Source: Hyposmocoma kahamanoa (Eukaryota > Arthropoda > Insecta > Lepidoptera > Cosmopterigidae). Taken from it: DNA of 64,000 nt. A program made the position numbers and the translations under genes. Below are positions 42,601 to 54,600 of the stretch, piece after piece. Location: contig NW_020654422.1 of the NCBI RefSeq assembly GCF_003589595.1, positions 2,494,123 to 2,558,122 of the forward strand. Reading direction: 5' to 3'. The notes below the pieces were generated by a model. The model searched no databases and was not told the DNA's origin. It saw only the letters and a program-made list of their open reading frames with translations. How positions within the stretch are numbered: position 1 is the stretch's first letter; every line of letters begins with the position of its first letter.

Positions 42601-45600
42601 TATGCAAAATAGTCAACAACCTTGTCAAAGTTGACTAAGATTACGTTATAATTTTAAAATCACTTCCCTATACTTTGTTTTGAAATATTTTGCGAACTTG
42701 TTTTCTAACCGGGAAGTTGTCAAATGGTAATGCAATTTATTTTCATTCCTGCTACATGTTTCACGATATCGAATGTGACTTGTGGGCAATGACGCCTATG
42801 TGACGACGTTACATTCAACCTGAGCCACTGGAAGTTCCATGGATTGGTAATTTGTTGCAGCTGTGGTTGCACTCTGGGGATATTCCTATACAGAAATGTA
42901 TCGTTTTGTTTGTTGGTAGGTCAATGTTTTGAAGGCAATTATAGCAACTCCGTATCGTCCTCTCTGCCGAGTACTGACACAAATCAATGCACTCTTGTCT
43001 TGACTGATAAGTCTGAATGTAATATGTGTGGGGAGGGGTGGAAAGACGTCTTAAATCATTCTATAACTTTTGACGTTTAGACATGACGTTTATCATGGTG
43101 TTGATGGAATGTGTTCAAATCGAGAGGCTCAGGAGGCAGTTGGGCAGTGTAGCTACCATATGACAGATTAGTTGGTATTAAGTTACTAGACGGGCTGCAT
43201 GCGCGAAGTTGATATGTACAACTGCATGCATGCGCCTATTCCAGAAGTTTAGTGTATTTATTGACGTCGAAATGGAAGGTGATACTCGTAGTTTATTCAG
43301 AACAGATTTTACTTTTTAAGGAAATAAGTATAAATAAACGAAAGCCTCAATAATAATTTGTCAACAAATTGACGTCCGTAACCCTGCGGTGGATATCAGT
43401 TCTTATGAGCGCGGTAAAGTCAGAGAAAGGCTATTTCATTTTCCTGAACAAAATATCAAATTAAATTTCATAGTCTTCCCTTTATTTAAGATGCTATGTT
43501 ATTTGGAAAAAAACTTATAATTGATGTCTTTCGATAAGTACCTATAGTAAAATTACATTTTTTTTCACATTTGGCGGGTTTCGATTCCCGGTTTATACAG
43601 GCGATTATTTAAAAATCTTTGAATGCAATTATTAACACTCAGAAAAAAATCCTTCGATCCGGCTGGATTCGAACCGACGTCTTCTAGCTTACCGTGCCAG
43701 ACGCTATACCAACTAAGCCACGGAACGAACCAGCGGATCTCACGAATTTTTCTATGTGCTTGCGTTGTGTCTTTGTATTTGGTATTTTTCAACGACTTTT
43801 TAGTCGTAGCGCCATCTAGTGGAGTAATTTCACAAAAAATAATTGAATATCAATTCAATAAAAATTTAAAATCTTGAATGCAGTTCGAATTGTTATTAAA
43901 ATCAAAATGTCTTCTTTCAGTAAAATTTCCTATTTACGATACTTAAGCTACTTTCTTCCGTGTGGCATAGTCGTGGGCCACCCTATATAAATTGCTATTA
44001 CCGTCTTGTTATACGGCATAGCTCCGTATAATACACTCAAGTATTATTAGAACTACGATAAAATCAATTTTTAGGTAATGACGTGTTTGTTGTGTTATGT
44101 TCAAATATTTGATATGATCTGAAGCTGTTATTTTATAAATTTTTGACCTTTAGCCGTCTGTCGATTGGCAATGTCAATACAAAATTGATATAAATAATAG
44201 TCGTTTGGGTATAATATGATACGTTTGATGGTATAGTAACCATTACCTTTTTTTTACCACTACATTATTTTACCACATATCTCTCGATTTTTCATGTTCA
44301 AAATCAGACAATGGTCTTTAGAGTTAACATTCGACCCATTAATCTCTCTTTGTGGCGAAACAAAGGTTGGCTTGCGGAAAACAAGAGTCCTTGCCGTCGT
44401 CCTTACTGACATAATGGTTTCCCGGTGCGGACTGCTACTTACTACTCCGTTTTAGCTTTTGAGCTCGATTTTATGAGAAAACTAGCTTTGGGTCTGTTGT
44501 TGCGGATTTGCATCTTGATACTTGGCAGTTGCAATCCACGATCATTTTGTCTCTTGATTGCAAATCAGGTTATACGTGTGTCACGTGATCGAATGTTATG
44601 ACATCCGAAAACATGGGATTTGAATTTGTAACCGGCTCCAAGGTAATATAATAGAAAATAGTTAAGTACTATCCCAAATGAGCTTTTGTTGTTCTCTCTC
44701 TCTCTCAAAAGCTATTCTTAATCAATCTTATAAGCTAATGTTCATTATCATCATCATCATCTCATCATTTCAACCGAGAGACGTCCACTGCTGAACATAG
44801 GACTCTCCCAAAGATCGCTACAACGACCGGTCTTGCGCAACTTTCACCAGGTCATCGGTCCACCTTCATTCGAGTTCTCTTTCACCCCATCGGTTATCTG
44901 TTGTGTGAGCTATGTGCAGCGCCCACTGCCATTTAAGTTTCTTGGGCTTTGTAGATTTACTCTGGTTCTTTTGCGAATATCCTATTTTTTTATTCAACCT
45001 CGCAGTGAAATTTCGAGTAGGCCTCTCCATTGCTTTGACCTTGCGCCTTCTTTTGAGGCCCATAGTGAGCGACCACGTCTCAGTGACGTAAGCTAATGAG
45101 TATTTGAAAATTAATAAAACTAATATCTATATATAGTGTATTTACATCCCACCTGAAATGGCGCTACTGTGGCTAATATATTCACAGTTAATTTTGTGGG
45201 CGATCATGTACAGTATGCTGTAAGAGCTGTCGCGCACCCTGATCTTTACCTTTTGAACCTTAAGACACATACATACAATATAATAAATTAAATAACTAAT
45301 TTACACGAATTGCACTTATCGGTGAAGTGTGACGCCGATATATGACACCATGACACCATTCGGCCAAAGCTCTTCCTTCATTAAGGTCGACAGATGTTCG
45401 GTTGGCACTCTCACCACAAACGAATTAAAATTCATGTTGTGGCGGGATCGCTCGGCCTTCAGGGTGTATTTGGCTTTTAATCTGATGATACTCCATTCAG
45501 ACTTCGTGGAGTAATAAATACTATACTCCAAAGTTTTTATAAATTTAATGAAATACTTTTTGTTTTGTTCTCAGTGTTCGACGCGTCGGCGAAGTCTCCA

Positions 45601-48600
45601 CAAGGTCTCCTTTTCGGGTCATCGTACCACCTCGGGAACTTCGACGAATGCGTTGGCATTGACGATTCGGAAGATGGTGTTGCTATCGAAGGGCAGTACT
45701 GCCTTGCCACCATTAAGTGGAAACAGGACGACGAGACGAAAAAGGTAGAAAAATAACTATATTCAGTATTTTTACCTATATTGCTATAAATAAATAAATT
45801 TAATAAAAGCTTTTATGGGGACTTATTTAGGTTCCGTTTTACTGTAATGAATATGCCACTACTGGACACGAGTTATTTCCAAACAAAAACGTGTTTAGTG
45901 TTATTCGAATTTGGCATAAAAATATCAAATATTTACTTTACGATATAATAAATATTAAAATCCAATTCATAGATATCCATATCATCAATATAAATACACA
46001 TATATGTAGTCGACGCATTACACTATACAAATGTTTCTACCGGCCTGGGAATCGAACCCAGGATCTTTACGTGGCAGACAAGCATGGTAACCATTCGGTA
46101 CGGATGCAGTTCGATTGTGAGAGCCTTCTTACGCATTTATGGTTGAAATTTTTAAATTTCTTTTTTATATTTTTTAATTGGCTTAAAAAAATATTAAAAT
46201 ATCATTCACTAATGATGCAATAAGAAAGTCATGCTAAAATGAATTTTGCGGCAAATAGGTTAAAGGTTAAGTTTGTTTAACACTTTTTTTCGCTTCTGGG
46301 TAGATAGGTATCTACCCAGAAACGTCGGTTAAGGAGTCAGGTATCATAGACTGTACATACACAATTTGATAATTTCGTATAAAGTGTAACTAAACTTTTA
46401 TTTTATTTATTATGTCTTATATTAAAATAGTATAATAAAATATATGACACATTTGAAATTGATTTGAATATATTACGAAAATCACATAATGAAAACTCGG
46501 GTATGTCAAGAAAACTCGAGAATAAAATTGCAAAATAATATTACAGCAAATTCTCTGATTCTAAAACTAAAATATGTATAATCTCAGTACAGAGTACTAA
46601 AAAACCTACCTCAAAAGTATGTGGAATTACATAAAGGTAATTACCAAGTTTTAATGAAACCGGTTACCGGAAAGTACTGAAACCCGGATTCATCCCCTAG
46701 TTCGCCACTATACTTGACACAGGAGATAATAAGAATCGGTTCTCACTACTCATTGTATATTGAGAGAAAAACGCCTTGAATTAAAGAATAGCAAAATCGA
46801 CCATTAAAATAATTGCTCATTATACTAAAATTTAGGCGCTATTTATAAGAACGAATCTTCATGCGTGAATAGCCACCCTTAGAGGTGGATGATTTTCTTC
46901 AAAATTAAATGGGACCACTTTGGAGGTACGCTCTTTACAACAAAAAAGAATCATGAAAATTGGTTCACAAATTCCGGAGTTATCGCGTAACATACATACA
47001 AAAAAAAACATACAGTCAAATTGAGAACCTCCTCCTTTTTTTGAAGTCGGTTAAAAACTATTATAATATACCAGTTCTAATGAACGGAAGTCGTTTGCAT
47101 ATGTTATTTACAACCGAATGGATACAACATCTGTGTTGCTAATATGTGTAGATATATGATTATTTATTTTTATACATTCGAGTTTAACACTTGGTTTATA
47201 AACCCAGTTACCTTTGGAAATGTGTAGGTTAAATAAAAGCCATTAATGATAGAAATCAAGATTTGTGATTTACATTACGTTACAAATGCTATTTGTAGTA
47301 TTCGTATTAATTTATTTTTGTGTGCTTTAGCACACAATAATAAATACATAAAGAAAAGAGGTACAACAGCCGGATTTATTACCATAAATACGAAATTAAC
47401 ACGTATATTACACATACAAAAATAAATAACAATGCTATCCACAGATGATACTTACATGAATTATAGCAATGGAAGAAAGAAAAGAGGGACAGGATAATAA
47501 AAAAACACATTAGGCGCTATGTATAAAAATGAATGTTCATGCGTGATGATTTTCTTCAAAATGAAATGGGACCACATCTGAGGTACCCAATTGGTCTTTC
47601 CAACAAAAAAAGAATCATGAAAATCGGTTCACAAATACCGGAGTTATCGCGTAACATACATAAAAAAAAACGTACAGTCGAATTGAGAAGCTCCTCCTTT
47701 TTTGAAGTCGGTTTTAATTTACACAATAATAATATAACAAAATAATAAATAATTTACACAACCCAAAAATTAAACTAATGCAAGGATTTTGCAACCGTTC
47801 CACTTTTTGAGTAGACTGTAGACTCTGCGCTAACCTAGATAGCACCTGTACAGTCCAGCCCAGTTAGAAGCAACGACTGTGCCAGACTGAGTTTAGTCAG
47901 AATGGGTAGAACATTTCCCAGATGTCGAAAGTACGTTAATAGAGAGTAAGAGTTACTCGCTTAAAAGGACGGGGTGATACGGGGGGATTTTTCGTGCTGG
48001 CAATGAAAATAGAAGTCTATGGCTTATCATTAAAAGTAGAAGTGGGTATAAAGGTGATTAAGGTTCATTGGGGATTATTCTTTCTTAAGTTTTATCAACA
48101 CCTGAAGATTTTAAAATCTTAAGCATTTTTGCTGGATCTCCGTTTTTAACGGACTTCTTGATGTGACGACACAGCAGTAATTTTAATGTGGTTTTTTCCG
48201 ATTAGCATGAGATGGATCGGCTTCGAACACAGTCTGGGCTCGATTTTTGATACATTTTTGATACATATAATTTCGAATAACATAATCAAGCCAAGCATTG
48301 GAAAATGCTTGATGCACACTGGGCGAACAGGGGCTTAAACAAAAAATAATTGCACTAGGCAGAGATTTGAAATGCTGCACCTGTTCATTGACAGAGCCGA
48401 CATGATCAATGTGTAATCAGTCTGCAGCACTGTCATCCTCACGCAGTTTGTCTATGTTTATATTAGCGATATTTCTATGCATTAGAATTTGAGGCTTTGG
48501 TTTATATTTATGCTCAGGCGACACAAAAGCGGCCGCGGAAGCATTCCGGGCGCGGGAATTTTTGTAATGTACGAGTTTATATAAACCATGCAGCGCTACA

Positions 48601-51600
48601 ACGCGCGGCGGCGGCCGCGCGTCTACCGCGATCGGCCGCCTCTGTATGGCCAGAGCGTTAAAGTTAATTCAGGCAAATGTCAAGTTCTTGTTTGGCGTAC
48701 CGCCTTCCGGATTGCAATAATACGGAATGCGGCCTGTGAGTAGCTGAACTGTTTTATATCAGAATTTAAACGCCTAGGTTTTCTCTAGATTAGAACACAA
48801 TTTAATATTTTGGGAAAGTTTTCGGACACGTATCTTTGATTACGCATACATAGGTCTGCTTATATCATTAATTGCTTGTTGCATTTCATCAGAGTACTTG
48901 TATTTTAATAAAAATTTTGACATGTATCATATAACAGAGCAGCCGTTATTCCAGATCCTATTAGGGTAAAGTAGGGTAAACTTTCAATGTGTCAAAACTA
49001 CAGCAACAAAGTGTTCATACAGTGGCAAAATTGCGACGAGCAAAAATGAAAATATAATCACACGCAAGTCCGACTCTCACGGATTAATGATAATAAAAAG
49101 AATTATATTTTCCCAAATTTTTTTAAAAGTTGTAATTTTTGATCACCTTTAATCTTTCAATAAATTCTGCAAAAACATTTGCTTTCTCCTTGTAGACCAT
49201 TTTTGTTGTTTCAATAATATTTTGTGTAAAAAAATGTTGGTGTAACAAACCTACTTTATGTAATAGACGGCCTTAAGCCAGATTGTTCACTTTTAGTTCT
49301 CTAAGAATCGGCTAGATGGCATTGACCCATTTGGCGTTATTTCTGAATCGCATTATTAAGATTTTCCCTCGAATGGTGAGTACTCGAACACAATTTTGTT
49401 AATGTGAAGAGAAATCTGAGAATACAGAGAGCTCAGTAAGGCAACCAGGAGTTGAGTCCCTTCTTGGGAACTGCTACCCCGATCTTCCCATATTTAGTAC
49501 GCTTATATAGCGTGAAAGATTATTGCCCATCATATAAGGTGAATACTCACCTTATCTCGCGGAACAGTTTCCAGGAGTGAGTCCCTTCTTGGGAACAACT
49601 GCCCGCATATAGGGTGAAATTGTATTGGCGCCATACAAGGTGAAAATAAAAATCTTCTGAACAATTTGGAGTTTCACTTGGCTTGTTTTGGTACCCTCAT
49701 CCAACGGACGAAAGAACCTCCCTCCTTTACATTGGGAGTTAATTATTTAATTAATAATGCATATTCAAAAAGAAGTGTTTTTTAAGTTAATAGTCGAAGT
49801 GTTCAATTAAAAAACCTATTTTGTCAGTGACCGATCCAAGTTGTTACGTCATTGTGTTATTTTTAAATCCAATACAATCTTTACCTAAAAACTGTCAATT
49901 TACTTTATAATAATGTACATACGATGTGACACNNNNNNNNNNTTTCTTTGTGCTTGTTGCAGATATATGTATATATATATATATATATAATATAATATAT
50001 ATACATGTAATTTTCCTGTTTTTCCGTGCTCCTGATTGTGATAAGTGCCATATAGTGTACAAGAAATACACATCATACGTTAATGTCACTTAAACGATGT
50101 CTAGTTTTTACTAAATAAAGCCTAATATTTCGGGTTACAAATAACTCTCATTCATTTCAATTTATTTAGTTAAATGGATAAGTACTTCCGTCTTCAAACA
50201 TCGACAATGCCATTACCTGGATACACAGGAAGAAAACATTCCAAACCTTTCTCTCGGCTGTGCAGACGGGCGACAAAGCTTGCAGCGACCGACGATACGA
50301 AATACCAACTGTTAGTAAACCATCTATCTCCAAACGTTTACTGCTACATATGTGACGTGAAATATGATAGTGCAATTGCGAAACTAGATTCGCTCTTTGT
50401 TAAACCATCAAATGAAGTTTATTCACGGTACAAACTCATTAAAAGACAACAACAGCCAGGTGAAACGATTGACAAGTACATTCAAGAGCGTAAATTACTA
50501 GCAAAAGACTGCTCTTTCAAAACCGTGTCTGCTCAGCAAAACGAGAGTGAATATGTGAGAGACGCATTTGTAGCAGGTCCGTCATCAGCTGCCATACGCC
50601 AGAGACTTCTGGAAAATACTTCTTTAAGCCTTGATGATGCACACCGGCAGGCTCGCTCACTCAAAATGGCGCAGACTAACAACGAATATTACCAACAATC
50701 ATCTACTAGCACATTCATTAACGCTGTTTCTGTGCCCAAACAATCTTTGCCTTCATGGTAACTAACCCTGGACAAGTCTTGCTTAAGAACCACCACAGAA
50801 AGAGCAAGTACGATCCCATTGTGGAGGATGTAGAGCTGCTAGAAGCGAACCCGCAAAACTCACGTGTCTGGTTCCTTAATGGGAGAGAAGCGATAGTGGC
50901 AAACCGCCATTTAGCCCCAGGTGGAATCAGACTCCCGGAAATAGATAACGAAGATGAGGAGGAATGGGAAGAAGTTCAGGAACAACCTAGTGCCAATGAA
51001 AGCCCGACGGAACCGTCCCCGGAGAACACTCAGCTGCGACGCTCCGCTAGGCAGTGCCATCCCCCCGCTCACCTGAATGACTACGTCTGCAGAACGTCGC
51101 CGGAGAGAAAGTGATAAGTGCCATATAGTGTATTTATAAGAAATACAGATCATACTTTAATGTCACTCAAACTATGTCTAGTTTTTAACTAAATAAAACT
51201 TAATATTTCGGGTTACAAATAGCTATAATTCATTTCAATACGCGACACGTCTGTCCATTGCAGTTGCAGTGCCACTTTTTGCTCTAAATCGCAAAAGACT
51301 GAAGGGCACTGCCAACTGCGCCCGTCACCCTGAGACGTACTCTTCACCAGTACTCTTATCTCGGCGGCAGTACTTCTCTGCACGAACTCTTTTACGAGGT
51401 GCTCTACTGCTATGTCCTCGTAAGCGAGGACAAACGTTGTGCGCCACACGGGCGTAAATGCAATTACAAACGTTCGGGCCAGTAAAACCGTCGCTTTCGT
51501 CTCAGTGACACAAAGTACTGCATCCATCTTTTTAAATTCTTCAACATTTACAAGGTTATGGTTATTCCAGGTTCGAACTGGCAGAGGAGAAACCCTTCGC

Positions 51601-54600
51601 TGGGCGGTTTGTGTGCCCAGTGCCTGCAATGCCGAGGCAGTTGAGACTTTCGTCAGTGACGTGTTGGCCAACACTGTGGGAAATGCAATCCCTACCGGAG
51701 TACTCGTAACCGAAAAAGATTGTTATACGAGACGACCGCTTACAGTTACTAATTTGGATGTGGGATATTTGTAAGTATGAGTATAATATAATACATATAC
51801 ACTCACCAGCGCATTTAGCGGAACACGAAAAAATTAGAATACATAATTATATTTTTTTTATATAAAAGAGACGACCTCATAAGTTTGCTTATCTGTTTTT
51901 TATTGGAATTACATATAATTGCCAAGTTTTATTGGAATCAGTTAATGGAAAGTGGGTGAAATTCAGTAAACCGGGCTCAACCTCTATTTTGCCACCCTTA
52001 AGGCATTAGCGCACTATATCCGATTCGTATCAGTTCTGAATTCGAGGAATGTCACATGATCCATATATTGTTCCCTCATTTTATCTCTAGGTGCACTAGC
52101 GATATTCGTATCGGATTCGAACTTCAGACTTAGTGCATGAACGACATCCGAAATGGGTCCAACTTTTCTAGATTTGTATAGTCTCGGATTCGGAACAAAT
52201 ACGAATCGGATGCACTTAGAGGTGGAATATATTTTTCATATTTTAATGAGATTATAGTATTAAAGTACCTCCCGTCCTAACAAAACAAGAATCATCGATT
52301 CGGGTCGTAAATGTTTTCGCGTAACATACACACAAAAAAAAATAGCCAACTGGAGAACCTCTTCTTTTTTAAATCCGTTAAAATAGTGACGTAAATAACT
52401 AAGAATTAGAGATAAAGCAGCAATTAAATAAGCATCTTTCTACGTCGACAGTTTTATTCAACTTTTATTGGAACAAATCGGCGTTAAACAAAATACATTT
52501 TCATCGAGTTCATAGGTTTTCGCGAGTGTTACACCTTGGAAATTCTTCATCAAGCGCCCATAGTGCAACCGTTGGGCCACCGAGGTCGTCAAGCCATGGT
52601 AGTAGCAATACCTATTGTTAACGGTGATAGAAACTTTATAATGAAACCTATGTCGAGGAAGTTTCAAAATTTTTGAAAATGTGTGAAGTCACCAACCCGC
52701 ATTCGTCCAACAACGTGGTGGACTATGACTCAAACCCTCTTCTTGGACTCCTCTAGCTTTCTCTCAGTCTTAACCCGTGCCAAGTAGTGGGACGTATAAT
52801 AGGGTGACGATGATGAAAAGACGACTTTATTCAAAATCAGAAAACATGTACACAAAATCGTACCGCGATTATTCAATCGCTTTATTTCACGCACCAATTC
52901 AAATGACTATTTGATAAGCCCCAGTCTTACAAAAGCTATGGTAATGACGCCATTTCCTCAACGCCCTTTATAGCGATTGCAGTCTTTATTTATAGAACCA
53001 TAAATAAGCATTTGCTTTAAGCATTTTAAAAATATTCTTTATCAACAGACTTACTCTAAAGGGATCAAACCGTGTGCATAACAAAAACCGAAAATAAGCC
53101 GGAGGTACGTTATTCGAAAATCGTATTTGTGGAACGAGAGAAAATGGATCGGTATCACTAAATTATTTACGCCTGAGCGATACGGCGGCGGAGTAATAAT
53201 GAAAGAGGGGATCTTCTCATATGCAATCAATCATTATATGTCCAAAGTTGCCGGTAGGTGTGATCGCTCCGTTGTTCGATCGCACGAGTGTATCTTTTGA
53301 TACTTCTGATAAGCACATTTTTGGATCAGAAGTACCTGAACAAGTTTGAATCAACTGGGTTTCGTATGATGATCATGACTTCGAGAAATGTAATTTGGTT
53401 GTTGAGTTATCAAGAGCAATGGTGTTTATTTTGAACAGTCCCATATCTTCTACAAAGCCTTTTGATTTTAGTGCCCCATCCTATACCAACCTTTTGGTTA
53501 TATGGAAGGGGCACTATTACATGTACAAGTAAACTTGCTCAGGGACCTTATCAATTTGATCCTGACCCCAATCAGTCCGTCAACACAAGACTTGATCCGG
53601 TTCTCAAAAGGCTTGTGCCTTGGATGAGCGCCCCCTGGTGCACGTACAGCACTCTCCCATTTAACCAGATAGGTATCGGAGCTTCTTGGCTCGCTCACCT
53701 CCCATTGTGCATTGTATAATAGCGGTTGTCACAGCTTCATTTTGAACAGAAAATATATTTAAATTTTTACTTAATTCATATTTAATTATTTTGTATTAGA
53801 AATTATCAATTATCTTTTATAGAAATTTAGATCTAAATTTCTCATAAATGGCGCTACGCCAAAAAAGTCGTTGAAAAACCAAATAAAACGAAAAAAACCG
53901 AAATAAAATAAAACAAAATAAAACCAAATAAAAAACGACAACAAACACATAGAAAAATTTGTGAGGTCTACTGGTTCGTTCCGTGCCTTAGTAGGTACAG
54001 CGTCTGGCACGGTATGCTAGAAGACGTCGGTTCGAGTCCGACCGGATCGAAGGATTTTTTTCTGAGTGTTCGATCTTTGTATTAATAATTACAAAATATA
54101 TTTTTAGCAGTAGAGTTTTTTGTGAAACAATTCGCCCAGGGTAGTACAGCCACCTATTTCTGCCGCCAAGTTATAACATGAGTATTACTGCGTACCGGTT
54201 TTAGCCCATTTCTGCACAAAATCGTGGACAGTAACGGCAAATACGGACTTTTGTATAATTCCAGACTAATTACAAATTCAGCATTACTGCGTTCCAGTTT
54301 TTAAGGGTAAAGCCAGGCACATGGGACTTGTCAATGTTGAGTCCTAAGGTGAAAGACGCTGTGGCCACGCTTCTCACAACTTACGCTATACCAACTAAGC
54401 CACGGAACGAACCAACGGAGCTCACGAATTTTTCTATGTGCTTGTGTCGTGTCTTTGTACTTGGTCTTACAACGACTTTTTAGTCGTAGCGCCATCTATG
54501 AGAAATCTATGACAGATTTATCACTCAGTTAGTACCTTTACAGCTACCAGTCCTGGCGAGAGATGTCGCTATTCACTGTATTAATTAAATTTTTATTGAA

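Larger units (their letters stand above)
601..45574 (+). other. Intron 1 of the nrf-6-like gene (about 45 kb)
   Basis: The intron runs from the donor GTAAGTACC at 601 to the acceptor TTCTCAG ending at 45574. It holds a complete antisense serine protease gene near its 5' end (1325-6522) and otherwise repeats, LINE, PLE and hAT remnants and unclassified AT-rich sequence. No other exon of the host gene is needed, because exon 1 and exon 2 join cleanly in the middle of the NRF domain. Confidence 0.85.
50039..51237 (+). mobile_element. Internally deleted Ty3/gypsy-type LTR retrotransposon
   Basis: Direct repeats of about 121 and 126 bp (50039-50159, 51112-51237; TGATAAGTGCCATATAGTG to TTCATTTCA) flank a gag frame and a short pol remnant. 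They differ by several substitutions and small indels, so the insertion is not recent. Protease, RT, RNase H and most of integrase are missing. Only about 14 bases lie between the left repeat and the gag ATG, and no primer-binding site is clear. Confidence 0.75.

Noticed and set aside
44866..45063. Basic 65-codon - strand frame as a possible gene
   Set aside because: KLKWQWALHIAHTTDNRWGE identifies it as a LINE C-terminus.
45601..45759. Extension of exon 2 past 45744
   Set aside because: It runs into a stop within five codons and breaks the NRF domain; the GT donor gives an exact phase-0 join to exon 3.
51213..51674. 153-codon - strand frame
   Set aside because: Antisense shadow of nrf-6-like exon 3 and a repeat A copy.
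53462..53719. 85-codon + strand frame with opposed - strand frame
   Set aside because: Open on both strands, no domain, no splice context; probably unclassified repeat.
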